Shown here piece after piece: positions 1 to 12,025 of a stretch of 64,000 nucleotides of DNA (its first letter is position 1; each line of letters opens with the position of its first letter). The stretch lies in the NCBI GenBank assembly GCA_028023455.1, contig JAQFVV010012667.1:420501-484500 (forward strand). Reading direction: 5' to 3'. Below the pieces are notes generated by a model, which saw nothing but the letters and a program-made list of their open reading frames with translations, made no database searches and was not told the origin of the DNA. This DNA comes from Epiperipatus broadwayi. Lineage: Eukaryota; Onychophora; Udeonychophora; Euonychophora; Peripatidae. Both the position numbers and the translations under genes were made by a program.

Positions 1-672
1 TGTAATAGATATAGGAGGTACTTGTTCTTTATTACTATATAATTCTTGATAAAAATCTTCTACAAATTTCATGATGTCATCTCTCTTTTTAGTAATAATT
101 CCATCTTTTTTTCTTATTGCAGATATAAATTTCCCACCAATACCAAAATGTTGTTTAACATTCTTGAGACTTTTATTTTCTTCTACAGCTTTCCTTGCTA
201 TTTCACAGTTATACTTTCTTATATCATTTTCAACTCTTTTCCATACCATTTTACAAAATTCGAGATATTCAATTCTTTTTAATACATCATTTTTGTATAT
301 CTTCATATTCCTTCTTTTCTTCATAAATTCTCTTGTCTCAGTAAAAATTTTATTAGTCAATTGCTGCTTTTTTCTACCAGCTATCTTTGTTGCAGTTTTT
401 AAAAGTGTATCAGTTATTTTCATATTAATTTCATTCAAATCTGAATCCTGTTCAAAATCTCCTAACACTTGAAACCTATTTGTAAGTTCTAATTTAAATT
501 TATTAGAATATTTCTGAAGATTAGGAATATCTACTGTAAATATTGTTTTTCTCAATAATTTTGGTCTCTCTAGTTTTACATTAACACGTAACTTACACCT
601 TACTAATCGATGATCACTTCCTGTGTTAAATTTATTAAGAACATTACAATCTTGAAATATGTATTTCCTGTT
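1..672 (-). pseudogene. RTE LINE polyprotein, end of endonuclease plus linker (frameshifted continuation, cut by the window edge)
   Basis: After the frameshift near 705 the minus strand again reads as LINE protein: the end of the endonuclease (DYILTN, then GSDHRLVRCK, the catalytic SDH), then a basic linker (ETREFMKKRRNMKIYKND, EYLEFCKMVWKRVENDIRKY). It runs toward the reverse transcriptase, which lies outside the window. The same peptides occur in copy B at 43733-44340. The plus-strand open frame over 71-472 is only the antisense of this stretch. Confidence 0.65.
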
Positions 673-674
673 AG

Positions 675-1436
675 TCAAAATATAATCCAATTCTGCTGTT
701 GCTTCCATGTCCATTTCCTTTTAACATTTTTCTCAAATAATGAATTCATAATACAAAGTTTTTCTTTTTCTGCAAACTCCACAAGTCTATGTCCTCTCTC
801 ATTTCTATTACCATAACCAAAATTACCTACAGCAATTTCATCTTTCATTTGTCTACCAATTCTAGCATTAAAGTCTCTCATAACAATTTTAAAATGTTGT
901 TTACTCTGATCAAAAGCCTTTTGTACATCCATATAAAAATCTTCTACTACTTCATCACTATGAGAACTTGTTGGGGTATAAACCTGAATTATCTGCATTT
1001 GATATCTGCTATTAAGTTGTATAACTAATCTTGCAACTCTGTCCGATACACCATCAATCTCCACAATATTGTTCTTCCACTTTTTATTTATAATGAATCC
1101 TACTCCACTTGTATTTCCAATATGTGTGCCTTTATAATAGAGTATATGTCCACTTTTTAAATCAATTGTTTCATCACCTTTTCTTCTAACTTCACAAAGT
1201 CCAATAATGTCCCATTTAATATAAGACAATTCTTCTTCTAATTCTTGCAATCTTCCTTCACTTGAAAGTGATCTGCAGTTGTAAGTACCTAAATAAAAAG
1301 TTGTCATCAAATGGCAGCCTGGGTCCACAATCAGGGGATTCTTAGCACCCTCTGCCTTCGGCCACCAACTGCTGCCTTGGTTGGTGACTTTACAGCCTCC
1401 TGGGAATAAGGGCCATGCTTTATTTTTGTCTGTCAT
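675..1436 (-). pseudogene. RTE LINE endonuclease domain (exonuclease-endonuclease-phosphatase fold), frameshifted
   Basis: This 253-residue open stretch is the N-terminal endonuclease of the LINE. In active relatives it nicks the target DNA so that reverse transcription can be primed there. Visible family motifs are GTYNCRSL (about residues 51-58), GLCEVRR (about 79-85, the metal-binding glutamate), IQVYTPT (about 149-155) and DFNARIG (about 188-194). In the last motif the usual preceding glycine is arginine (RDFNARIG), probably damaging. The family's C-terminal SDH motif is not in this frame: the reading goes out of frame after KRKWTWK because of a short deletion near 705, and resumes in another frame to the left. 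The start ATG at 1436 is supported because copy B has an equivalent ATG at the same place. Automated annotation often calls this domain craniofacial development protein 2-like. Confidence 0.8.
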
Positions 1437-1764
1437 AATTGTATATATGTATTGGAAAAATATTTATCATTTACACAAACATTCATTCTGCCTTATCAGG
1501 CACTGAGAAGAAAGACCATGGTGTTTCTTGATCTTAAACTCAGAGGTAAAAAGCCAATAAACTCACCAAGCTGGAGAATGCATTTTGGTGAGCAGCCCAT
1601 CCATGTTCGTATACTATATGAATAATCACATAGTAATAACAGCTGCAATGACAAGAACGTATGGAGTGGACATTAGGAATTTGCCCTGCTCGGTTCCTTT
1701 AAGGCCTCCAAGAGGAATCAAAGGGTCTCCTTTCAGTTAATAGCAAACTCCTTTCTGCAGCCCG

Positions 1765-3674
1765 CTTTTCATATACTTGTTCCTATATTGGTGTTCATGG
1801 GAATTATGCTTACTGTGTCTAAATAAATACTTTACAACTCTTTACAGATATAAACTGGGTGAGAGGTGGATTGTCTGTGATAGCTTACATTTACAAAATT
1901 TACATAGCTTTAGTTTCGATTTGTTAGTCCATTTCTTTGATTTGAATTGTTTCTCAAAGTTGAACTACTAACACACGTGTATATGGTACATATTTTTTTA
2001 CACATATATTCTTTGTAATAGTTTATTATTCTTCAGAAATTGGTTTTATAAGCTGACATATGATCCTGCTGGAAATGTATATATATATTGTAACATCTCC
2101 CTTCGTCCTTGCTGTTACTTTAAATTATCAGAGAATAAATAGAACAATTTTAATCAATTCCCAATATTGCTGTCTATTCAGTTTGTTTGAGTTGAGTATC
2201 AATTCAATTTAATGCAATGTTGTTTTGATCACTGACGGGAAAAAGATGATTTCTATAAAAACTTATGCCATCATTCACCATTATATTTTGTCTTAAAAAA
2301 CAGTGATTGAAATAATTATCCACATTATTTTACTGTATGGAGTAGTTTAGGATTGCTTGTAAAAGACATGTATATACATTGTTTATGAGGGAACAATTAA
2401 ATATACACCATAAACTGAACTGTTCGTTTTAATTTTACAAAAATAATTCTTATTTGTTCATTTATTTTTAGCACTTGAAAAAAAAAAATAAAGAGTGGTT
2501 TTATCCTCTATAATTAAATTTATTTTAAATGCTACTAATTATCTTTTAATGACATATTTAATTATCAATTTTCGTAATTAATTTTTTATATAAAAAAAGC
2601 ATTTTATTTATTAGCTGTCATATTTATCATATAAAAACATCACTAGTATTGTAATTTTAAATGAAATGTAAATCCTTATCATTTTTTTTTTCATTTATTA
2701 AATTACAATAATTATGCATATATATATATATAGGTTTATATAGAGATGTATCTTTTTTAAAATGTGAATATATATATTGTGCCTGAAGAAAATAATTTCT
2801 TTATCTAGTTAAAAATAATAAGAAAGAAAATAAAAGTCACAGATGATTGCATAGCCTAGCCCACGGCAGACACTACTAATTCGCTTTTAAGAGTGAAGAA
2901 GGGAAAAACATTTACAATTTTTTTAAAGATAAAATCTGCCTGCTGATGAACAAAAGTTATATTGAAAATATTTTTAACTAAACAACAGACGGTTAAGGTT
3001 ATAGGTTGATAGTGAAAATATATAATAAAAATAATGATTATATTTTATTATGATTATTTAATTAGCAGTGCAATTATCTTGAATACACTTTATTAGATTA
3101 AAACTATTTTCTTATTCGATATTTCATCTCTACGAAAGGGTAGTGGTGTTGTGGTATTATATCCTTCCTGCTAAAGATATAACTCGGGTCAAATCTAAGC
3201 TGGATTAAACTTTATTTTAGATTTTCATTAAACTCATGTTTTTTTTCCAAATTTCTGTTTTATATCCATTACAGATAGTCATCCAATATTGGCCAATGGA
3301 TGAATATCTAACTATACAGATAAACATTCGGACCTTTATCACTGAAAGTCTTTCTTCCCTGTTGCACTGCTATCTAAGTGTTTTATTTGTTCTTTTGTTT
3401 ACTGAATCTCAAATTTTTGCTTACGTCAAAAGTAAATAATCTTTTTTTTTTCTGTAAACTTCATGTGACTTATTACCGAGCCAAAAATAATACTATAGTA
3501 ATATTGTAGTACTATTTTAAAGTGTCATTGAGTAAATGTAAAAAAAAAAAGGCATTATTTTTATTTTCTGTTTCATCTAAGACAATCTAGTTTCAATATA
3601 AATCATATATTTAATCCTATCCAATATCATAAATAATAAAACTTGTAAAATTATTTTCTGTACATTCATCATAT

Positions 3675-3731
<57 letters not shown>

Positions 3732-5241
3732 ATCTGGAGAACTTTAATATTTTTATTACACTAAGAACAATAATTCTAGCTAAATAAGAAGAAATTATAA
3801 TAATGTTTCTTAAGTAATCCATAGTTTATACTCCAACAGTTATAAATGATTAAATATTTATTCCATGGAAACTGTTACTCTTGTATAATGTTTTAATATT
3901 TTTGGGAATTCACAGAAACATTGTAATAAAAGTATTAAAGATTATATTTAGCACAATTAAATTTATTTTGTAATGCAATTCTTATTGGAACTTAATATGA
4001 AGATTAATAAAATTCTATTAAGCACATTTGTTAATGCCATGTGGGTTATGTTTAATACATTAATTGTTTTTAGAGCTTGTTGATAAATTTGACTTTTATA
4101 ATAGTTTAAATTTTGCATTTACAATCCATTAGCAATATTAAATATTTGACAATTATAATCCATAATTTTTCTTTTCAAATACTGGAGGTGAATCATAGTT
4201 TATTATATAATGGAAAACCAATTTAATCTGTTTGAAAAGGGCAATCATTATTTCTCTCATTAGAATTAATCCATTAGGTTATAAGCATTTTAAGACATTT
4301 TGTTATATAATCCAGATCATTTATATTATACATTACCAAGAAATTGGCTATATTTTAATTAAAGTTTAGCATATTAACAATATACAATGTTTATGACAGT
4401 ATATTTCAGTTGAAATTTATTACTTAAAGTTTTTTCTTTTAATAATTCATGATAAAGATAATCCATAATATTGAAACAAGATATTCACATTTTTTAAGAG
4501 AGAAGGAAAGTTGTTTTACCATTATTTTAAGTGAAAATATAAGTGATATGATTGAAGTTATTATATGTATTCTATGAGTAAATTTATCAGTTGACTGCAA
4601 TAAATAAAATTTTATTGAAATAATAATCAGTGATAATTCCTTCTTTATTTGTTGTTGTCTATCATTTTTCTTAGTTCAAAGAAAAAATACATTTTTGTCC
4701 AAGTAAGACAAAATGCCTAGGGTTAGTTGGTCTACTCAACCATGATGCTGAAGGTAGACAAAATGGCTATTTTAAAATTTTATGTGCCTAGATTTTGAAT
4801 GGACTAAAATTTTGTGAGGATTAACTGTTTTTTAAACACCAGTATTAATACCTTTTGGTCAGCTGATGTCTGGATTAGCTCATATTCCCCATTATTTATT
4901 GGTGTTTTGTAATTTTTACTGAAAAAATTAGAACAATTGTCAAGGTTATGGAAAAAAACAAATGATAGCCACTGTCTGTTTTGGAATTAATGTGACAGTT
5001 TTGTGAATAGACAATAATATAATATGGAAAGTAATAATTTATGATTTATTTATTTAATAAATGAACATTACACAATTATTACAAAGTTTTTTTAAAAAGT
5101 TCTCAGATATTTATTTAATTAATTTTAAACTGATATTTTAATTACATTACACTGTTAGATAAATATTCCTTTAAACTAAATGAACTGAATCAATTTTGTT
5201 CCTCCTACATCTATAAACTAGCCAAATCTAAACACATAACT

Positions 5242-5243
<2 letters not shown>
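1765..5243. other. Gene-free AT-rich stretch
   Basis: No coding region or RNA gene is seen. Short open frames here are low-complexity or lack recognisable domains. The notable contents are a (TCA)n tract near 3676-3731 and short (TA)n and poly-A/T runs, for example near 2700. Confidence 0.6.
3676..3731. repeat. (TCA)n trinucleotide microsatellite
   Basis: About 18 uninterrupted TCA/ATC units. Read on the minus strand it encodes a run of aspartates inside a spurious open frame (3577-3822). That frame has no other protein-like feature. Confidence 0.95.

Positions 5244-5311
<68 letters not shown>
5244..5311. repeat. Compound (CA)n(TA)n microsatellite
   Basis: A run of CA dinucleotides turns directly into a run of TA dinucleotides at about 5281. 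The same CA-to-TA transition recurs near 6293 and 8703. Confidence 0.95.
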
Positions 5312-5313
<2 letters not shown>

Positions 5314-6052
5314 GAAGAACTATTTGTTTTACACCTTAGTATCAAAAACAGGTTTATTTAACTATGTTTACAATAAAGAAAAAATTATAAAATAACATTA
5401 AATTTGGCAATACATTTATAAACCATTAAATTACTTAATGTCCAATATTAATAAGATTCCATGTGGAATTTGCTATTACTTTTGTTTAAAATATTCTGTG
5501 TTGTAATGTCAGAATTATTATTCTATTCTGTATTTTTTTTTACAAATTATTTATTTTATGTGTCTGTGTACCTCTTTTTCTATACAATTTAACAGTGTTT
5601 TTCTCTAATAATAATAATAATGACAAAATAAAAATGCACATATTTTTATATAAGCATCGATTAGAAAGTCTGCTTGGGAAGAGATTTTATATCCTTTTTT
5701 CTTAAGCACTAATATGAGAGAACTGTTAGATTTAATTTTGTTTATATTATTGCAATTTAACCAAACATAAAAATAATCCAATAAATTTTTTTACAAATAA
5801 GTTGTTAACAAGTTTTGCAGAATATCCTCAGCCCCAGACTGGCTTCTGCTAGTGGCTTCATCAATGAGGTACTAGGATATTCAAGCATGTAAGAAATATT
5901 ATATGTTGTATCACAACTCTTATAGCTATTGAGTAACGTTATTAGTTCATACATAACAACATAAGTGACTGATCAAAAGTGGTCATATTTTGATCAATAG
6001 TAGCTTGGACAAGTTTGCTATTGTTTTCTTTCAGATTACACAATCCAGATGA
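5312..6052. other. Gene-free AT-rich stretch
   Basis: No coding or RNA gene is seen. The segment near 5815-5880 is less AT-rich (GCCCCAGACTGGCTTCTGC) and may be a repeat fragment, but I could not match it to another copy in the window. Confidence 0.5.
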
Positions 6053-6068
6053 TTGAGTGCTACACTTT

Positions 6069-6173
6069 TTTTTTCTCATATGTCATAGCATCGGCTGGGA
6101 CATGAACCCACAACCATCTGCAAACAACTACTTGCTTGCAAGGCAGTTGCAATGACCTCTCGGCTAGCAACAC
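6069..6173 (-). mobile_element. tRNA-derived SINE, family 1, with a 16-bp target-site duplication
   Basis: On the minus strand there is an RNA polymerase III A box (TAGCCGAGAGG, 6156-6166) and a B box (GGGTTCATGTCCC, 6097-6109), then the body GCCGATGCTATGACA and an A-rich tail (T run on the plus strand at 6066-6074). The copy is bracketed by a perfect 16-bp direct repeat, TTGAGTGCTACACTTT, at 6053-6068 and 6174-6189. That is the hallmark of LINE-assisted insertion. A second copy of the family sits on the plus strand at 49985-50092. The A-box region resembles Leu/Ser-type tRNAs, but the tRNA cloverleaf is degraded, so this is not a functional tRNA gene. Confidence 0.85.
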
Positions 6174-6517
6174 TTGAGTGCTACACTTTAAAACATTTTG
6201 ATAGTGATTTTAACTTTATTTACATAATGCAGTTCTCACTGATTAAATAATTTTTATCTACATAAACCCATTCAAAATATTAATTTAAATACACACACAC
6301 ACATATATATATTCAAGTAATTTTAGTAACATCATATTTACAAATAAATAATATTATTTATGAAAAAATAATATTCGAGAAAGTCATTTTAATAGATCGG
6401 CAAATGATGTGTCTCGTATATCAATGTTATTTTATAATTTTTTTCTTTATTCTACTTTAATATATCATACTATTTACACCTTTCTTAAACACTTTATCAA
6501 TACTATTTATTTATATC

Positions 6518-6562
6518 AAACTAACAGTTTCTATTGTCCTGCATTCATCATCAGAGTGACAA
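6518..6562 (-). ncRNA. Hammerhead-ribozyme-like motif, left arm (degenerate)
   Basis: This is the mirror copy of the right-arm motif on the minus strand. CTGATGA is at 6554-6548 and GAAAC at 6531-6527, followed by the same TGTTAGTTTGATATAA. The helix II sequence has changed (AATGCAGGACAATA) and no longer pairs well, so this copy is probably inactive. Confidence 0.4.
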
Positions 6563-6960
6563 TATTCAAATACATAAATATTTAATTAATATACTTATAC
6601 ACATATTTATATACATAATTCATACACAATATAAACAAAAAATATACATTTTAATCTGACCATTATAAATAATCATTTCCCATTTTATTACTTTACTCTT
6701 AAAATAATTCTATCAATATTTATTTTATATTAATTTATTTTATATCACTTTATTTTTTTTTTTAATATTATTTATTATATAAATTGTTATAAAATAAATA
6801 TTGATAGAATTATTTTAAGAGTAAAGTAATAAAATGGGAAATAATTATTTATAATGGTCAGATTAAAATGTATATTTTTGTTTATATTGTGTATGAATTA
6901 TGTATATAAATATGCATATAAGTGTATTAATTATATAATTATTTATATATTTGAATATTG

Positions 6961-7014
6961 TCACTCTGATGATGACTGCAGGACAGTTGAAACTGTTAGT
7001 TTGATATAAATAAA
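6961..7014 (+). ncRNA. Hammerhead-ribozyme-like motif, right arm (degenerate)
   Basis: CTGATGA lies at 6966-6972 and GAAAC at 6989-6993. Between them a 4-bp helix II is possible (ACTG with CAGT). After GAAAC, the sequence TGTT then AGT would give a minimal helix III with cleavage after GTT, and AGT (6998-7000) pairs with ACT (6963-6965) to start helix I. An outer ATATT/GATAT pairing extends helix I beyond an internal loop. Helix II is offset by one base relative to the usual arrangement, so activity is uncertain. Confidence 0.45.
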
Positions 7015-7461
7015 GAGTATTGATAGAGTGTTTAAGGAATGTGTAAATAGTATGCAAAGTTATTTTACCAGTAAGGCAAAAATTATTCATTTTCATCAAA
7101 CCATATTTTAATAGGACTATAAATCAATCATTGATACTTAAATTTTATATTAACTGCAATTTTCATAAAGTCTCAGCCAAATCGTTCTAAGTTTGAAATA
7201 ATTATTAAGATATAAATCTTTCCTATCATTTTAATAATCCCCTATATAAGCAATTATCATTAAATATATTGTACTAATATTATATAATAATATTTATGAA
7301 GAAATATCTTTTAATGTGCATAGCATGAACATAATTTGCAAATCAATTTATACAGAGACATTTTAATAGATATTCAAATAATATCTTTCCCATATTAATC
7401 ATGTTTCATCAATCAAACTAAAAATGGTAAACTTTTATCTAATTTCTACATACTACATGCC

Positions 7462-7480
7462 TTTGAATATCAATGAGTAA

Positions 7481-7517
<37 letters not shown>

Positions 7518-7533
7518 CTCATTGATATTCAAA
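7462..7533. repeat. (TA)n tract inside a perfect inverted repeat
   Basis: A 21-base arm at 7462-7482 (begins TTTGAATATCAATG) is exactly inverted at 7513-7533, with a TA run between. A second TA run follows at about 7536-7560. Confidence 0.9.
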
Positions 7534-7633
7534 TATGTATATATATATATATATATATATAACAATGTGGAAGTCAAATAAAAATGGACTGTTTGCCTGA
7601 CTGATGAATTAGCATAAAAAATAAGAGAGTATA

Positions 7634-7857
7634 TTTGTATTTATATGTTGGACTATTTTCATCATCTAACGCGAGTATTGAATATCTTCAGAAAAAATAA
7701 CTTTATTTAAATATTCCAAATACATTCAGCTGTTAATAATAGAACACAGGGATTACTAACAGTTGAATGTATTTGGGATATTTAATGAAAGTTAAATTTT
7801 TTAAAAACATTCAATACTCATATTAGATGATGAAAATAGTACAACATATAAATACAA
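7634..7857. mobile_element. Hairpin MITE-like inverted repeat
   Basis: The left arm (about 7634-7740, starting TTGTATTTATATGTTGGACT) is inverted at about 7755-7857 (ending TACAACATATAAATACAAC) around a short centre near 7745. The arms also share the block ATGAAAATAGT / ACTATTTTCAT and TACATTCA/TGAATGTA. There is no coding capacity. The class of transposon is unknown. Confidence 0.75.
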
Positions 7858-8701
7858 CTAAAACTCTATCATCACAAACTTTCAAGAAAACACTAAGAAA
7901 TAATATTATATATGGTTCTTAAATGATTATTGAAAAACTGACACTATAGATTAATTTACAGTATGTATATTGTAACCTTATTTTTTCATAAGTATTATTA
8001 GATATTCTCAGAACTACATACTTAGTAACAATTATTTATTTACAGGGCTATTATGATTATTAGATCTATGAGGGTTGGTACAATCAGAGAGTGGCAGATC
8101 CTGGAATGCAAGATCTTTGGATCTATTTCAGTTCTGTTATTTCCACTGCTCAAGTTTATTATGCACTCCTGAGCAAAAAAATATTTTGATTAGCAGTACA
8201 ATGATTACAATTTATTGTTTAATTAATATCTGAAACTGTGAACTGACTTGACATTTTATAAGGATTACCATTAATGTAATGTTTTATTTCTTCCAGAAAC
8301 CTGCATGATTTAATGCAGACATATAATTATGTGACCTTGAGCTCAAGATCCATGGATTGCATTTCAGTATGTCACTTATAAAATATATCAATAATTAACT
8401 TATTATTCATTTACAATTTATAAGTTAGAATAAAGTGGATTGTTATTTTGTCTGATTAATGAAGGATTTTATTTGCAGTTTACTAAAATGATATTAGAAA
8501 GTCTGACATGTAAATTAACCTTATAGAATGTGCATTAGATTATTTATTCATAAATATTATTAAATGTTAAGATTATACATACAATCTGAAAAGAATACCA
8601 AACTACTTCAATATAAATGTCTGTTTTATCATTAACTGTTATTATTCTCAACTATACTAGATAACAACTATATATGAATAAGTATATTTCATTTATATGC
8701 T

Positions 8702-8748
<47 letters not shown>

Positions 8749-9860
8749 GCATGCACACAAACACATATATTCTGTTGTGACTGAATATATTTGAAAATTA
8801 TATTTTTCCAATAAAGCTAATATTAACTGCAAATTGACTTTCGAAGCTTCAAATTTGATTTCAATAGTATCTCTTAAATCAATATTTAATCATTACCAAA
8901 ATTAATCTAAATGATATTCAAATTCTTATTTGAGAAAGTACTTATATTTGTACAATTAAATAAAGGCAGAATGATTTCGTTTTCAAATAAATTATTTAAT
9001 TTGCAAAGATGAGGAAATATGAATATCACTCTTAAAATTTTTTAACTGTACTCTTAATATCATTGTTTAAAGATATTTTTATAAATTTAATTTAAAACAA
9101 ATGAGATTTAATTTGTGACTTATTGAAGTTATGTTAAGCATGCTGACTGTTCACAGCTAAGAAAATTAGTTTATGAGTACCCATGAATTTGATTATATTT
9201 AACATTTTTATTTATATGCTATTTTTATTCTATTATAGAAATAGATGTAACTACCCGATTAGCTGCATATAAAGGGTTTTTATTGTGATGAAAAACAAGT
9301 ATTTATTGACATAAACATATAAATAAAGTCACTGCATTTAAAACGCAAATATTTTAAATATTTTTTTTATTTTAATTATTGAAATTTAAAACATTTTATT
9401 TGATTCTTCACACAAAAAGATATACATTATTTAATATAAAAAATGTTTATGAGATATACTTAAAATGTGAATAAAGTTCACAATTTTTGTCTAGTGCATT
9501 TTAATTGTATCTCATATACGTGTTTGCATATAGTTATCTTCCATATTACATTTCCTTAAGATATTGCCTATCAAAATTTTCAATGTTACATATATATTAT
9601 TTTTATATTTATTCATTTAGTTATGTTTAAAAAAACATTTTGCTTATATATCTTGAGTATTTAAAAATTGTGTATCTAAAATATTCTAAAAATCATATTA
9701 GATCAATTTTTCATTTGTTAGTATTCATTAATATAAAAGTAAACATGTCATAAATTAGTTATTTATTCACTTTCATCAATATGATTTATTTGTGATAAAT
9801 GAATAGTTTTATTTATTTTATTATAAATAAATAAATTATATCTACTGTTTAAATATTAAG
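7858..9860. other. Gene-free AT-rich stretch
   Basis: No coding region is seen. Segments near 7930-8040 and 8490-8580 look like weak direct copies of each other (both contain a TCTGACA/CTGACA block followed by a CATAA.TATTATTA block), suggesting an old duplication. A CA/TA microsatellite lies at about 8701-8745. Confidence 0.45.
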
Positions 9861-9864
9861 GTTA

Positions 9865-10883
9865 TTGGTGCTTGGGTATTATTTCTGCAACCTAGAAAAG
9901 ATAGGACAACTTTTTACATAAGCAATACAGGCATAATGTTGCAAACTTTAAATAAACCCCTGTGATTTGTGTTTTTTTTCCTCATCGAAAAACATGTTTT
10001 TGAATGTGCACAAAATGTATTTTGAAACATGTCAACTGAATCTATTATATATATAGGTGTGTTTTTGGAGATTTTGATATTTTTTTTCTGATTCAAAAAT
10101 TATTGTTTGTACATTTTAAACTTACCACTTGTTATTATTGTGAATTTATTTTAACATGTCTACTTTCAACTGCATTATTTACTTCTGTTTTTTGTTTTTT
10201 TTTTTTACCAATTTCATTTTGGTTATTGACTGACTTCTGTGTTTTTGAATTTTTACATTACAAGTTTGTTATTATTTAATTGGAAATTGAATGAATATGA
10301 TGACTTTGTTATTTGTTTATTCAAAAAATTAGATTGCTGGTAGAATTCCATTTAGAGTATGTACTGGGCAATCACTTGTTCCACAACCCTTTTGGAGAAG
10401 AAGGAAGGATGGTGGGGAGAGGTTGCTACTGACAATCACCATTTTGTATGCAAGAATCATTTGCATAAATGTATATTTCATTGATTTTTTTTTTTTTTTA
10501 CTTTTATAAAAATATATTTTTATGTTGGCTTTTTTCCTCCTGCAACATGGGCCATGTATTTTTTTTTGTTGAAATTGATTGAATTAAGTAAGTGACAAAA
10601 GTTAGTTTGTATCCATGTAGAATTCATAAAAGTACATGTATATCTCATGTGATATTTTTTATTTTATTTTTTGTTTTTGTAAAACTGTATTCAGTATTAT
10701 TTATGCAACCAAGAAAAAAATATGAGGACTTTTCACATTCATATCAAAGCATTGCTAACTTTCTAATGTTTTTTCTGATGTTTGATGTTGCTAAAATAAC
10801 AGCATTAAAAAGTTAGCAGTGTATTGATGTGAATGTAAAAAGTCCTATCTTTCTCTGGTTGCAGGAGTAATATCCAGTACCAA
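9865..10883. mobile_element. Element with terminal inverted repeats and possible 4-bp target duplication GTTA
   Basis: The left terminus TTGGTGCTTGGGTATTATTT, continuing through TGCAACCTAGAAAAGATAGGAC (ends 9907), is inverted at 10841-10883 (GTCCTATCTTTCTCTGGTTG at its inner end, ending CAGTACCAA). GTTA flanks both ends (9861-9864 and 10884-10887). A third copy of the arm lies internally on the plus strand at about 10686-10770 and forms a 190-bp hairpin with the right end. No transposase is encoded, so it is non-autonomous. Confidence 0.65.
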
Positions 10884-10887
10884 GTTA

Positions 10888-11989
10888 TTAAGTATTTAGC
10901 TATTTTTATTAGAATAATGCCAAATTTACTTCTTGTCAGTGTTGATATTTTCTGAATCATACATGAGTAAATAAATTTTAATAAAAAATATTGTGTTTAT
11001 ATACAAATAAAATGCATATAAATAACTTATTTATAAAAAAATAATTTTAGCTGTGTATTTTGATTATTCCAAAATGTTCTTTGTAACTTTCTTATTAGCA
11101 TAGTTCTCAAACCTTTTAAAGGAATTTTCAGGTAGTAATCACACTTTCTAAAAAAATATTTTTAAATGAAATAAATTATTAAATAAAAATAAAAAGATGA
11201 TTAGAAGTAATTAATGAATGAAATTTTATTAAATATGAAAATAAATTATGCAAGTTATCTCATATTTTGGCTTACATGAATTGTAATAATTAAGACATTT
11301 TTTTCCAAATGACTAAAATTAAGCAACTCTTATTATATATAGAGAGCGAGAGAGAGAGAGAAATAATAAGGAGATGGTAAGAATTGAAAATATTCATTAA
11401 AAACAAATAAGAACATAGCGAATTAGCAAAATAACTTGATGCATCAGAAGCATTTATTTAAATCAAATAATCATCAACAGATAATCATGTTCCTTCTTTC
11501 GACTGGATTTAAAAGGATATACTACAAAATGTTAGACTAATCATCATCAATCTAATGCCAAACGTACTGTATAATATTATAAAAGAGCAATTATTAAAAT
11601 CTCTGATACATGTATACACATAAATATTAAAATAATTATAATAATAAGTACATCTGAAAAATTATGATTACCAATCCTGATTATCGTCAATACTTATGGT
11701 TGTTTGATATTATAAGTGAATTGGCTACCCATAAATTAGTTATTATCATCATAAAACCTATAAAATAAAATGAGTTGACTTTAAAGTGGCCTTTTAACCT
11801 TTATAGCAACTATTAAATTTGAAAGGGTTATATAGATATCCACACACACATATATCATTAGTATGAAACTACTTTTGGAATTGCAAGATTCCTGATCACT
11901 GCAAAAAAGGAAATTACACAATATTTAAACTTTTCTACTATTAAATAGTTTCATTGCCTTATTTATATATTTTTCATATTTGGCAGTCT

Positions 11990-12025
<36 letters not shown>

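Larger units (their letters stand above)
1..1764 (-). mobile_element. RTE-type LINE, copy A, 5' part, truncated by the window edge
   Basis: This is a non-LTR retrotransposon on the minus strand. Its 5' end lies near 1764 and its body runs off the left edge. Reading leftward there is a leader (about 1437-1764), an AP-type endonuclease domain (675-1436), and then the linker before the reverse transcriptase. The whole stretch aligns with copy B at 42186-45366, including the leader, and the two share the same 5' end (the sequence CTTTCTGCAGCC). Copy A keeps about 75 bases of leader (near 1465-1530) that copy B has lost. A 13-base deletion near 705, relative to copy B, shifts the frame, so the element is not autonomous. 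The clade assignment rests on the AP-like endonuclease and on the C-terminal region seen in copy B. Confidence 0.85.
6430..7090. mobile_element. Large palindromic (fold-back) repeat with hammerhead-like cores in both arms
   Basis: Two inverted arms of roughly 300 bases (about 6430-6730 and 6788-7090) flank a short AT-rich spacer. The strongest match is between 6466 and 7054. Each arm carries, reading outward from the centre, CTGATGATGA, then TGCAGGACA, then GAAACTGTTAGTTTGATATAA. CTGATGA followed by GAAAC is the conserved core order of hammerhead ribozymes. No protein-coding part is visible. It may be the terminal-repeat portion of a Penelope-like element, many of which carry hammerhead motifs and insert in inverted arrangements. 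That assignment is an inference. Confidence 0.7.

Noticed and set aside
71-472. Plus-strand 133-residue open frame, and a similar one at 43710-44135
   Set aside because: Both are exact antisense to the RTE LINE linker on the minus strand. They resemble each other only because the LINE copies do.
3577-3822. Minus-strand open frame with a run of about 18 aspartates
   Set aside because: The aspartates come only from the (TCA)n microsatellite, and the rest is AT-rich chance translation with no homology or start context.
6097-6166. Possible functional tRNA gene
   Set aside because: The A and B boxes are present but the acceptor and anticodon stems do not form, and the flanking 16-bp duplication shows it is a SINE.
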